A stretch of DNA of 64,000 bases, from positions 68,813,859 to 68,877,858 of the forward strand of contig JAVGWX010000013.1 in NCBI GenBank assembly GCA_036924085.1, given 5' to 3'. Within the stretch, counting starts at the first letter, position 1, and each line of letters begins with the position of its first letter. Of the stretch, positions 40,286 through 50,249 are shown in pieces. The DNA is from Ariolimax columbianus (lineage: Eukaryota > Mollusca > Gastropoda > Stylommatophora > Arionidae). Position numbers and translations under genes: made by a program. Under the pieces are notes generated by a model. The model had not been told where the DNA came from and did not search any database. It was given only the letters and a program-made list of their open reading frames with translations.

Positions 40286-40501
40286 GCTGAAACGCACAAG
40301 CGAACAGACATAATAAGGCAACGTTTTGCCTCTTTCTAGTAGTTTTGACAGGATCCGGATTGTGGCCAATGTCTAACCTCTTACTGGACGGTTCTTACAG
40401 CCTTCTTGCAGGTGATGATGATGTAACTGTTATTTTCTTCCCTACCAGGCTGCGGAAACTTTCTATTTTTCGATTTATTCTTCTATTTCTAACTGAAGTA
40501 A
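40286..40501. other. Unassigned stretch
   Basis: No recognisable feature. Confidence 0.3.
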
Positions 40502-40648
40502 AGGTTTGTATCCCATAGTAGTTACACTACTGTCGGGGAAGTTGTTAGAGACTTCAGTATACTAAGTCAAGGTTTGTCACATAGTAGTTACACCACTGTC
40601 GGGTGGTGAAGTTGTTAGAGACTTCAGTATACTAAGTCAAGGTTTGTT
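40502..40648. repeat. 66-bp tandem duplication
   Basis: Two copies of AGTAGTTACACTACTGTCGG through AGTATACTAAGTCAAGGTTT (starts 40517 and 40583), the second with a small GGTGG insertion. Confidence 0.8.
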
Positions 40649-40800
40649 AAAGGTAGGGCCGCCAGTTTCTTTCCACGTTGCCTTTTACTTCCCTAACCGT
40701 ACGCCAGATACCTATTTACATCTTGGTCGACTCAATAATGCCGGAAGCGAAACTCATACCCCGTCACTTTGCCTTCAAAACAGAGTTCTCTACCTTGATG
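40645..40800 (-). mobile_element. SINE central-domain fragment
   Basis: On the minus strand GAGTCGACCAAGATGTAAATAG plus GTATCTGGCG and TTAGGGAAGTAAAAGGC align with the central block of SINE families S3 (27585) and S4 (8186). No tRNA-like head was recognised. Confidence 0.55.
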
Positions 40801-41374
40801 CAAATTATCCCCTCTATATTTCAAACAACAGATTCTTAATCAAATTCCGCAAAGTATTAAGAGTACTTTTCGCCTACATCTCACAAGCATCGACCTGCTT
40901 TTATCATGATTAAGATTAACTGACAGAACGCACATCACCTATGTACTGTGTTTATCGAGGACAGACCTTGAGTGTCTTTGTCAAAAGTTAGACAATGAAA
41001 TCGATAATGTATGCACAAAGTCATAACCAAACAACATAGGCTGAAAGTAGATCAGAAATAGATTTCCGATATAAGTTTTCGTGACATCGTTAAGCAAAAG
41101 AGGTTTTTTTTTTGTTTTTTTTTAATGGTGAACTGAACGTTATTTGAATGTTTAAGAAAAATCGATACATTGATGCAGATAAATAAATATTTAAAAAAGA
41201 AATTGGAAATGAGTATTGAAAATGAAAATGTTGTATTTTATTATAATTATTATATATGCGTAAAGGATCAGATAGAAAAAAGCAGCCATCGTGACAGATG
41301 CGCAAGCCGTACTTCAGAAAGTACAGAAGGGATGGCTTAGGTACGAGTGGATAGCAGCTGTTGAACCTCAAATC
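40801..41374. other. AT-rich unassigned stretch
   Basis: Poly-T near 41105-41125 and AT-rich sequence to about 41260; no motif recognised. Confidence 0.3.
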
Positions 41375-41735
41375 TCCAGGAGTTGACATGGATCTACTGT
41401 CCTGCTCATGTCGGGGTTCAGGGCAATGAAAGAGCTGACATCATGGCTTCACAAGCTCCCATCATAGGCACATTAGTGATGGATAGAAGTGACATTTTGA
41501 AATCAATCAATGACCGCCTGTTAGATGCGGACACCTCTTCGATGAAGCAGCAATCCACAGGCTGCAAAGTTTCCACATTAAACGAGGTTCGAGCGGAGTG
41601 GAGCGCATGAGAGGACGGAGCAGGAGAGTGTACAACCAGCGAGCTACAGGGACCATCAGCATCCATACCTTACGCCATTTAATGCGAGAGACTGAGCACC
41701 TATGGGTATGTCTGGAGTGAAGAGACATCGATTCT
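41375..41735 (+). mobile_element. RNH-C LINE: RNase H end and C-terminus
   Basis: Plus codons from 41380: TWIYCPAHVGVQGNERADIM, ASQAPIIGTLVMDRSDILKS, INDRLLDADTSSMKQQSTGC, STLNEVRAEWSA-stop, then after a shift GRSRRVYNQRATGTISIHTL and RHLMRETEHLWVCLE. The His and Asp of the RNase H C-terminal motif (A-H-V-G-V-Q-G-N-E-R-A-D) are present. It is the reference copy for the split element at 23310-24425 and the fragment at 13690-13912. Confidence 0.75.
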
Positions 41736-42300
41736 TATAAACAGAAACAGAAAGGAGTAAAGAGTGGGAAAGAGTGACAGAGACACAATTTGTGATATGA
41801 GAAACAGAGATTGGGAGAGGTGGTAAGATAGATAGAGAGACGGATATTGTGAGAGGTGGTAAGATAGAGAGACCGAGAGGGGGTAAGAGAGAAAAGGAGA
41901 GAGGGAAAGAGATAAAGAGGGAAAGAGATACAGAGGGGAAAAGAGTGATTGAGAAAAAAGGAGTCATGATATACGATAAGAGAAACAGTGACTGGGAGAG
42001 GCGGTAAGATAGACAGAGAGATAGAGAGGGTGTGAAAGAGAGATTGAAGGAAATAGAAATATAAACATAACGAAAGAATAGAACAAGACGAGACAGATCA
42101 GGACAAGATCAAATATAGAGATTAAATGTGATATTTAGATATGAGTAAATCAGAGTATAAAAAACAGAAGGGCTGTGAGATACGACAAGAGATGCAGAGA
42201 GAGAGAAAGAGAGAGAGAGAGAAAAACAAACTCAAAGAGATGGAGATGAGAAAGAAATAGATAGAGAGAGAGTCGTTTCCAAAGATGACTTGAGTGAACA
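41736..42300. repeat. GA-rich simple-sequence tract
   Basis: Dominated by GAGAGA, GATAGA and GAAAGAG motifs with imperfect 40-60-bp duplications (for example GAGAGGTGGTAAGATAGA). No coding sequence. Confidence 0.85.
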
Positions 42301-42374
42301 CTTCACAGTCACCTGTCTCTCTGCGACAATGTGCGCATCATAGCACAGAAGAGAAGAGACTATCTTTCGGTCAG

Positions 42375-42842
42375 GTGAAACTGATCAGACTATGTTAGTC
42401 AGGGTAAGGTGATACATACTGATCAGACTATGTTAGTCAGGGTAAGGTGATACATACTGGTTAGACTATGGTAGTCAAGGTAAGGTAATACATACTGATC
42501 AGACTATGTTAGTCAAGGTAAGGTGAGACATACTGATCAGGCAATGTTCCTCAGGGTCAGGTGAAACATACTGGTCAGACTATGTTAGTCCGGGTCTGGT
42601 AAGACACAATGATCAGGCAATATTAGTCAGGGTCAGTTGAGACATACTGATCAGGCAATGTTCCTCAGGGTCAGGTGAAACATACTGATCAGACTATGTT
42701 AGTCCGGGTCTGGTAAGACCTACTGATCAGGCAATGTTCTTCAGGGTCAGGTGAAACATACTGATCAGACTATGTTAGTCAGGGTCAGGTGAAATATACT
42801 GATCAGAATATGTTAGTCCGGGTCAGGTAAGACACGTTGATG
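42375..42842. repeat. 38-bp satellite, about 12 copies (second locus)
   Basis: Units such as CATACTGATCAGACTATGTT plus AGTCAGGGTCAGGTGAAA, the same family as 6592-7230. It has the same left flank (a CACCTGTCTCTCTGCGACA block at about 42310), showing that the satellite dispersed with its flank. Confidence 0.9.
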
Positions 42843-43245
42843 AAGACATCTCATAACTTCTTAGCAGTTTTTGCTGGGAACATAGTAGACTTGTTGACGA
42901 GGTGGTGATCGGCACTGTGATACCCGCCATGGTGAGCTAGCTGAGAACCCTCGCATTGCACTACAACCAGGAAGACTCCAGTCAACCTTCACAAGTACGC
43001 CTCAGAATTCGACGAAAGCGACTGTAACCTGCCACCAGACATGTAGTGAAATATTCCTAACTCACGTTCGATTAGCACTTACATCAACAACCCTGCACAG
43101 TTTCAGAACAGAGAGAGATCAGCCGGCTACTAATTGAGTTTTCTCTGGCCTGCTAACGTATTTAGAGAAGTTCTGTTGTGTGTGGATTTAGTCAATTCAA
43201 GACAGCCTTTCTTAGCTTCTTTCTTCCTTAAGAATTCTTTAAATC
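42843..43245. other. Unassigned stretch
   Basis: No recognisable motif on either strand. Confidence 0.3.
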
Positions 43246-43310
43246 AGGGGTCTCAGACTAGCAGTCAGCGGATCACATGCGGTTTGCGGACAGCATGCGG
43301 CCTGTGGGTG
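43246..43310 (+). mobile_element. Possible hAT-type transposon terminus
   Basis: CAGGGGTCTCAGACTAGCAG followed by CACATGCGGTTTGCGG and GCATGCGGCCTGTGG resembles the CAGGGGTCTCAAACT...GGCCACATGCGGCCC ends of animal hAT elements. Only one end is visible, with no transposase, so this is tentative. Confidence 0.4.
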
Positions 43311-43559
43311 ATAACGTTTTATTGCGTATTTATGAATAATAACGGGTGGATAAGCAATCTTGTTCAGATATTCGGAACTCATAAATTGAATGTAAGTTTA
43401 CTTTGCAAAAAAGAAGTGTTGATTGCAAAGAAGAATCGGTGAGTGTCAGTGTCAGCATGGAGACACGATATCCATGGTTTTAAAGAGGTAAAGACACCCA
43501 TCAAACGATCCATGAGGACGGTATAGTGAGAAAAGTAAAAAGAATACAAGCCAGAAAAT
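43311..43559. other. Unassigned stretch
   Basis: No recognisable feature; perhaps the interior of the putative hAT element. Confidence 0.25.
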
Positions 43560-44128
43560 GACAGCATAGACAAACTTGGCAGAGATGGGCAGACAAAGAT
43601 CTTTAGACTCAGGGTTGCAGCAGGGCACTGGCTAAGGAGAAGGGATCGAAGAGGGAATGCTAACCCGGTAATATAAAAATGCTTGCTGAAGTCGGATGTG
43701 TTGGACCGAAATGTGCAAATATCGCAGTCAAGCTGTAAACTACGAAACAACGCATTCCGTTCTCTGGACTACATTCTGCTACTTAAGCCCTTTCAGAGTT
43801 TGGTAGTGGGAGATTGAGAACAAACGAAGCCAAGCTAAGCCAAACCAAGCCAAGCCAAACCAAGCCAAACCAGACTCAGAACGGGACATTGCAGACACAC
43901 CGCCGCGTGCGACTGTGGAGCACCAAAGCAAACATCGGAGCATATTCTGCAGGACTTCTCCAAATATACAGACCAAAGAGAGGCAGTCTGGCCCTGGGAA
44001 GCGATCATGCTTGAAAAGCTGTGGGGGACCTACGAAGACCTGAAACGTCCAGTCTCCTTCGTGAACCTCACCGAACTAGCAGCACAGCATTAGTTGGTCG
44101 AAAAAGAAGAAGAAGAAGAAGTACAATG
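43560..44128 (+). mobile_element. RNH-B LINE C-terminal fragment, split by family A
   Basis: The left flank (ACAAACTTGGCAGAGATGGG, 43570) and right part (AACGGGACATTGCAGACACA on) are continuous in the paralogue at 29.29 kb. The right part encodes CDCGAPKQTSEHILQDF-like residues, YTDQREAVWPW-like and LEKLWGTYEDLKRPVSFVNL in the surviving frames, ending in (GAA)n at 44108-44122. The zinc-binding cysteine after HILQ is changed. Confidence 0.75.
43613..43871 (+). repeat. Family A insertion with 8-bp TSD
   Basis: A 259-bp family A copy from GGTTGCAGCAGGGCACTGGC to a (AAGCC/AAACC)n tail. AGACTCAG precedes (43605-43612) and follows (43872-43879) it, and the paralogue at 29.32 kb has the site once. 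This shows that family A is a retroposon ending in an AAGCC-type tail. Confidence 0.85.
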
Positions 44129-44415
44129 GATAAGTATATTTAAGTCTCAACGGGTATTTGGATTTGTGTTATCTCTTCGTTTCACTCGTCAATATTTTGC
44201 TTTTTCTTGGTTACTATTAGTCTTTCTCTGAACTTTTTTCGCCTTTTTTTTTTTTTTTCAAAAGGTGGATCTGGTAACCTTTTGATCTAGCTAGGAGACG
44301 ATTGATCTATATATGTTCCGCCGACAAGAGTGCTTCAAATGTGTATATATTTATATATTAATGTTACTAGTGACAAATGAAAGTATACATTATAAAACCT
44401 GCCTGCAGTGCCTAG
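44129..44415. other. AT-rich unassigned stretch
   Basis: Includes a T-run near 44250. No motif recognised. Confidence 0.3.
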
Positions 44416-44880
44416 AAAAGAGAAGAACTCGAGGTGATTTAATACAGGTTGAGGTGATTTAATACAGGTTGAGGTGATTTAATACAGGTTGAGGTGATTT
44501 AATACAGGTTGAGGTGATTTAATACAGGTTGAGGTGATTTAATACAGGTTAATAAGATAATCAAAGGAACTGGTAAATTAGACTTTAACAAGTTTTTTTT
44601 TCAAAATACAACCACTTAAAAGAACAAGAGGGCATAGCTAAAAATTAACTAAAGAAACGTTCAGGTTAGATATTAGGAGATATTGTTTTAGTCAGAGAGT
44701 GGTGAATGCGTGGAAAGCATTTCCACATGAAGTAGTAGAGGCAGGGACAGTTAATGCATTTAAGAATAGATTGGATGCGCATAACTTTTATAGCAAGGTG
44801 ATGTAAATTAAATTTGTTGTATACAGACTCTGCAGAGTCTTCTAAACCAGTATAAAGACGCTACGTTAAGTTACTTTAAA
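44416..44880 (+). mobile_element. CR1-like LINE 3' part with internal 20-bp array
   Basis: Plus codons: TRGDLIQV, a six-copy 20-bp array, NKIIKGTGKLDFNKFFFQNT, KNKRA and N-V-Q-V-R-Y blocks, then SQRVVNAWKAFPHEVVEAGT and VNAFKNRLDAHNFYSKVM. The 3' end is TCTTCTAAACCAGTATAAAG. The array sits within R-G-D-L-I-Q-V-(Y)-K-I-I-K, which is continuous in the 2492-2660 copy. Confidence 0.85.
44427..44550. repeat. 20-bp array, six copies, in CR1 RT codons
   Basis: The unit GAGGTGATTTAATACAGGTT encodes the GDLIQV part of the CR1-like RT. Copies are essentially identical, implying recent expansion within the element. Confidence 0.95.
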
Positions 44881-45080
44881 AGAGCTAGATTCAATCTAGA
44901 TTTGATGCCGGATTTCTGTTCCGATCGCAAACGACAAATGAGTCGACTCAGCTTTAAATATTTGGTCTGAGAAGCAACCACGTCAGCCAAGCCGGCCGTT
45001 GGTCAAGTTAAAATGAGCCTAACACAGCATTTATTCCCAATATGACACACGACGTGTAAACGGAGTTTTGGCTTTTTAAA
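44881..45080. repeat. Dispersed repeat shared with 55.33-55.56 kb
   Basis: GCCGGATTTCTGTTCCGATC, AAACGAC and ACGACGTGTAAACGGAGTTT correspond to CCGGGATTTTTGTTGTTGAT, AAACGGC and ACCGCGTGTAAACGGGATCT at 55.38-55.54 kb. The class is unknown. Confidence 0.4.
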
Positions 45081-45369
45081 AAAAAATATGATTCAAAGTT
45101 ACACATTTTGGGGGTTCCTTCTTGATAATTCTAAGCAAAGATTTAGTCTGAAGAAGGGTTATCTCATTTAGACATTATAGTTCTCCAAGATTACCTTGTC
45201 TACACGAAGACAGTCTTACATGGTAAAGGAATTTGGATGAACAGATGAGCGACGGGAACAACGAGTCGCAGTGTATAAATGTCACAGCCAAAATGTAATG
45301 ATGACATAAATAAACTAGTTAGAAGAAACCAAAGTTTCATATTTAAGTTCTGAACAGCACACACCACAG
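45081..45369. other. Unassigned stretch
   Basis: No recognisable feature. Confidence 0.3.
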
Positions 45370-45605
45370 GCGATAGCCACTTAAACCTCATCAATCCCCA
45401 GCACCTACCCTTGTGCAGACATTGCTCTCATCCTGATGAAACAGTTCGACATCTACTCATTGAGTTCAAGGCGCTTGCGGACATGAGGAAAAAATCCTTA
45501 CAAGCATTGCCAACAATTGCCAGCACACTGAACGAAGCAGTGACACAACTGAAGAAGACCTGAATCTATATAAGAAGGGCATTGGGCTGCCAAGAGCAGG
45601 CTTGC
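45370..45605 (+). mobile_element. RNase H LINE C-terminal fragment (fourth type)
   Basis: Plus codons: GDSHLNLINPQHLPLCRHCS, HPDETVRHLLIEFKALADMR, KKSLQALPTIASTLNEAVTQ, LKKT-stop. The G-H-S-x-L-N...C-x-x-C...E-T-V-x-H-L-L-x-x-C layout is the post-RNase H zinc-like module; the last Cys is Phe here. About 60 open codons remain. Confidence 0.55.
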
Positions 45606-45679
45606 TAAGTAGCTATGGGATAGCACCAACAAGGGAAAGGAATTTACCGAGTAAAAAAAGAATGTCTATACCTACACAG

Positions 45680-46215
45680 AGAATTTAGCTTGGAAATCAA
45701 CGCAGAAAGAACTGAGAATATATAGACAAACAAGAAAAACAAATATCTTTCGTGACAAGCAGCAAATGAAACAGGTGAAAGATGTCGCATACTTAGGATG
45801 CACGTTATCAGCAGATGGAAGAATTACAGCGGAAATCCAACAAAGATATAATAAGGCAAACCAGATCATTGGACAATAACTCCAATAATTAATTCCAAGC
45901 ACGTGACAATAACTACCAAAAGAGCATTATTCAACATGTCGTCCCGGTACTATGTTATCAATGTCAAAACTGGACCCTAACATCAAATGTCAAAACTGGA
46001 CCCTAACATCAAATGTCAAAACTGGACAATAACATCAAATGGAAAACGGCAAGTCGTAACAACATAAATGAAATATCTGCGAAAAATTGTGGGTGTAACA
46101 AGGTTAGACATGATCAGAAACGATGAGATCAGGAGACTGGTGGGAACAACACCAGTATTAGACTACATCAGAATACAGCAACTACAATTGTTTGGCCACG
46201 TAGCAAGCCTACCAT
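45680..46215 (+). mobile_element. LINE RT C-terminal part with 26-bp triplication
   Basis: Plus codons with frameshifts: EFSLEINAERTENI, VKDVAYLGCTLSADGRITAE, IQQRYNKANQIIGQ, VPVLCYQCQNWTLTSN, a 26-bp triplication, MKYLRKIVGVTRLDMIRNDE, IRRLVGTTPVLDYIRIQQLQ, LFGHVASLPWMWVGG. This is the usual LINE post-palm order. The end runs into the 71-bp array. Confidence 0.75.
45961..46038. repeat. 26-bp repeat, three copies, in LINE RT codons
   Basis: ATGTCAAAACTGGACCCTAA plus CATCAA starts at 45961, 45987 and 46013. The first copy is the coding sequence for CQNWTLTSN of the surrounding RT. It is an early-stage coding-derived minisatellite. Confidence 0.9.
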
Positions 46216-46735
46216 GGATGTGGGTGGGTGGATATGGATGATTGGATGTGGGTGGGTGACTATGGATGATTGGATGTGGGGGAGTGGATATGCTTGAATG
46301 GGGGTGGGCGAATGTGGGTAGAAGGATGTGGGTAGTAGATGTGGATGGTTATGGGTGGATGAATGGATGGATGTGGGTGAGTGGATATGCATGAATGGTG
46401 GTAGAAGAATGTGGGTGGTAGATGTGGATGGATATGGATGGATGTGGGTGAGTGGATATGCATGAATGGTGGTAGAAGAATGTGGGTGGTAGATGTGGAT
46501 GGATATGGATGGATGTGGGTGAGTGGATATGCATGAATGGTGGTAGAAGAATGTGAGTGGTAGATGTGGATGGATATGGGTGGATGAATCGATGGATGTG
46601 GATTGGTGGATATGCATGAATAGGGGTGGGCGGATGTTGGTAGAAGGATGTGGGTAGTAGATGTGGATTGGTGAATGTGGGTGAGTGGATATAGATGGAT
46701 TGATGGATGTTTCTGACGGCTGGTGGATAGATAAT
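46205..46735. repeat. 71-bp array, about 5 diverged copies
   Basis: Units GAGTGGATATGCATGAATGG plus TGGTAGAAGAATGTGGGTGG and TAGATGTGGATGG (starts at 46379, 46450, 46521), built of GGATG/GTGGG sub-motifs. It begins where LINE codons for PWMWVGG end. His/Pro-rich minus frames are artefacts. Confidence 0.85.
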
Positions 46736-46828
46736 AATTGAAGTTGATTCGCTAAATTTGTCTGCACACAACAAAGCTAAGCTAAGATAGTATAATGTTT
46801 GTGAGCCGTCCTCTATGACCGATAGCTA
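46736..46828. other. Short spacer
   Basis: No recognisable feature. Confidence 0.3.
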
Positions 46829-49526
46829 GACAGGATAATGTCCCGGAGGAAATAAGATAAGATAATGTCCCGGACGAAAATGAGACAAGATAATGTCCGG
46901 GAGGAAATAAGACAAGATAATGTCCGGGAGGAAATAAGACAAGATAATGTCCGGGAGGAAATAAGACAAGATAATGTCCGGGAGGAAATAAGACAAGATA
47001 ATGTCTCCGAGGAAATAAGATAAGATAATGTCCGGGAGGAAATAAGACAAGATAATGTCCGGGAGGAAATAAGACAAGATAATGTCCGGGAGGAAATAAG
47101 ATAAGATAATGTCCGGGAGGAAATAAGACAAGATAATGTCCGGGAGGAAATAAGACAAGATAATGTCCGGGAGGAAATAAGACAAGATAATGTCCGGGAG
47201 GAAATAAGACAAGATAATGTCTCCGAGGAAATAAGATAAGATAATGTCCGGGAGGAAATAAGACAAGATAATGTCTCCGAGGAAATAAGACAAGATAATG
47301 TCTCCGAGGAAATAAGATAAGATAATGTCCGGGAGGAAATAAGACAAGATAATGTCTCCGAGGAAATAAGATAAGATAATGTCTCCGAGGAAATAAGATA
47401 AGATAATGTCCGGGAGGAAATAAGACAAGATAATGTCTCCGAGGAAATAAGACAAGATAATGTCTCCGAGGAAATAAGACAAGATAATGTCCCCGAGGAA
47501 ATAAGACAAGATAATGTCTCCGAGGAAATAAGACAAGATAATGTCCGGGAGGAAATAAGACAAGATAATGTCTCCGAGGAAATAAGACAAGATAATGTCT
47601 CCGAGGAAATAAGACAAGATAATGTCTCCGAGGAAATAAGACAAGATAATGTCTCCGAGGAAATAAGACAAGATAATGTCCGGGAGGAAATAAGACAAGA
47701 TAATGTCCGGGAGGAAATAAGACAAGATAATGTCTCCGAGGAAATAAGACAAGATAATGTCTCCGAGGAAATAAGACAAGATAATGTCCGGGAGGAAATA
47801 AGACAAGATAATGTCTCAGAGGAAATAAGACAAGATAATGTCTCCGAGGAAATAAGACAAGATAATGTCTCCGAGGAAATAAGACAAGATAATGTCCGGG
47901 AGGAAATAAGACAAGATAATGTCTCCGAGGAAATAAGACAAGATAATGTCTCCGAGGAAATAAGACAAGATAATGTCCGGGAGGAAATAAGACAAGATAA
48001 TGTCCGGGAGGAAATAAGACAAGATAATGTCTCCGAGGAAATAAGACAAGATAATGTCCGGGAGGAAATAAGATAAGATAATGTCCGGGAGGAAATAAGA
48101 CAAGATAATGTCTCCGAGGAAATAAGATAAGATAATGTCCGGGAGGAAATAAGACAAGATAATGTCTCCGAGGAAATAAGACAAGATAATGTCTCCGAGG
48201 AAATAAGATAAGATAATGTCCGGGAGGAAATAAGACAAGATAATGTCTCCGAGGAAATAAGACAAGATAATGTCTCCGAGGAAATAAGACAAGATAATGT
48301 CCCCGAGGAAATAAGACAAGATAATGTCTCTGAGGAAATAAGACAAGATAATGTCCGGGAGGAAATAAGACAAGATAATGTCTCCGAGGAAATAAGACAA
48401 GATAATGTCTCCGAGGAAATAAGATAAGATAATGTCCGGGAGGAAATAAGACAAGATAATGTCTCCGAGGAAATAAGATAAGATAATGTCCGGGAGGAAA
48501 TAAGACAAGATAATGTCTCCGAGGAAATAAGACAAGATAATGTCTCCGAGGAAATAAGATAAGATAATGTCCGGGAGGAAATAAGACAAGATAATGTCTC
48601 CGAGGAAATAAGACAAGATAATGTCTCCGAGGAAATAAGACAAGATAATGTCCCCGAGGAAATAAGACAAGATAATGTCTCCGAGGAAATAAGACAAGAT
48701 AATGTCCGGGAGGAAATAAGACAAGATAATGTCTCCGAGGAAATAAGACAAGATAATGTCCCCGAGGAAATAAGACAAGATAATGTCTCCGAGGAAATAA
48801 GACAAGATAATGTCCCCGAGGAAATAAGACAAGATAATGTCTCCGAGGAAATAAGATAAGATAATGTCTCCGAGGAAATAAGATAAGATAATGTCTCCGA
48901 GGAAATAAGATAAGATAATGTCCGGGAGGAAATAAGACAAGATAATGTCTCCGAGGAAATAAGACAAGATAATGTCTCCGAGGAAATAAGATAAGATAAT
49001 GTCCGGGAGGAAATAAGACAAGATAATGTCTCCGAGGAAATAAGATAAGATAATGTCTCCGAGGAAATAAGACAAGATAATGTCTCCGAGGAAATAAGAC
49101 AAGATAATGTCCCCGAGGAAATAAGACAAGATAATGTCTCCGAGGAAATAAGACAAGATAATGTCCCCGAGGAAATAAGACAAGATAATGTCCAGGAGGA
49201 AATAAGACAAGATAATGTCCCCGAGGAAATAAGACAAGATAATGTCCCTGAGGAAATAAGACCAAATAATGTCCAGGAGGAAATAAGACAAGATAATGTC
49301 CCCGAGGAAATAAGACAAGATAATGTCCGGGAGGAAATAAGACAAGATAATGTCCCTGAGGAAATAAGACCAAATAATGTCCAGGAGGAAATAAGACCAG
49401 AAAATGTCCCCGAGGAAATAAGACAAAATAATGTCCAGGAGGAAATAAGACACGATAATGTCCCCGAGGAAATAAGACAAAATAATGTCCAGGAGGAAAT
49501 ATGACAAGATAATGTCCCCGAGGAAA
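46829..49526. repeat. 27-bp satellite, about 100 copies
   Basis: The unit is GATAATGTCTCCGAGGAAAT plus AAGACAA (27 bp, 9 codons). Variants: CTCCGAGG, CCGGGAGG, CCCCGAGG, and AAGATAA for AAGACAA. Variant strings recur in blocks (for example 47489 and 48299, 810 bp apart). Because a stop-free 9-codon unit is iterated, all three minus-strand frames stay open over nearly the whole array. The plus frame reads DNVSEEIRQ per unit, interrupted by the AAGATAA variant. Confidence 0.97.
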
Positions 49527-49593
49527 TGAGACAGGACAAAGTAATGATGTTGTACCAAGTAATTGTCAGGCAGCGAAATGTCTTGGCAAGCCT

Positions 49594-49990
49594 TCACTCA
49601 TCATCATCATCATGTAGCATGTCCTTATATAGAACTTCGCTCCCATCACAGTCTGTCTGAAAGAAACTAGTTCTCTTGCAAAAAACTCCAGCCTCCGCCA
49701 CAGTCATACTCAGGCACTCCTGGATATCTTGGTGCCATCGTCTTCTTGGTCTACCCCTTCCTCTTTTGCCTGGCACCATACCTTCCATCACCGTTCTCTC
49801 AAGACCGTTGTGTCTCTTGATGTGACCAAAGTATTTGCATTTTCTAGCCAAAATTGAATTGATAAACTAGTTCTCCCCTATGTTCAACTCTTGCCGAATG
49901 TCTGCACATTTTTTTTTTCTGTCCAGGGTATTCTGAGGATCTTTCACTAACATTTCCCAATACAGCGAGACAGTGTACCCGAAATCACCC
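49594..49990 (-). mobile_element. LINE C-terminal part and 3' end
   Basis: Minus codons: KCKYFGHIKRHNGLERTVME, GMVPGKRGRGRPRRRWHQDI, QECLSMTVAEAGVF, ending in a (GAT)n tail near 49600. This is the Y-F-G-H-I-x-R-H-x-x-L...G-K-R-G-R-G-R-P-R-x-R-W block. A near-identical copy lies at 52.14-52.73 kb. The upstream portion (49860-49990) is frameshifted. Confidence 0.8.
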
Positions 49991-50240
49991 TCTAGATTGC
50001 ATAGAGGAAGGAGATACGAAAAATACATGGCCTTACCCAGGTGCGGCCTTCGTGCCGTTAAACGCAGCCTTGCGAGGCCCGAGGGCTAGTGTGATTTTGA
50101 GATTCCTGCTTGGAATGATTGCCAGGTGTCGGGGAAGTCAATCATGCTGGGACGGAAATCCTAGGATTCAATCAGACAGATCAGTGTCTATTATTCTGTA
50201 AATCGATCTGGTTGGCTTATAAAGGGTGTCGTCCCGTGTA
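49991..50240. other. Unassigned stretch
   Basis: No motif recognised. GGCCTTCGTGCCGTTAAACG near 50045 has a retroposon-like feel, but no second copy is seen in the window. Confidence 0.25.
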
Positions 50241-50249
50241 TTTACTTGT

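Noticed and set aside
46782..49597. Very long minus-strand open frames (up to about 900 codons)
   Set aside because: They translate a 27-bp unit repeated about 100 times; all three frames are open for the same reason, and the peptides are pure 9-residue repeats.
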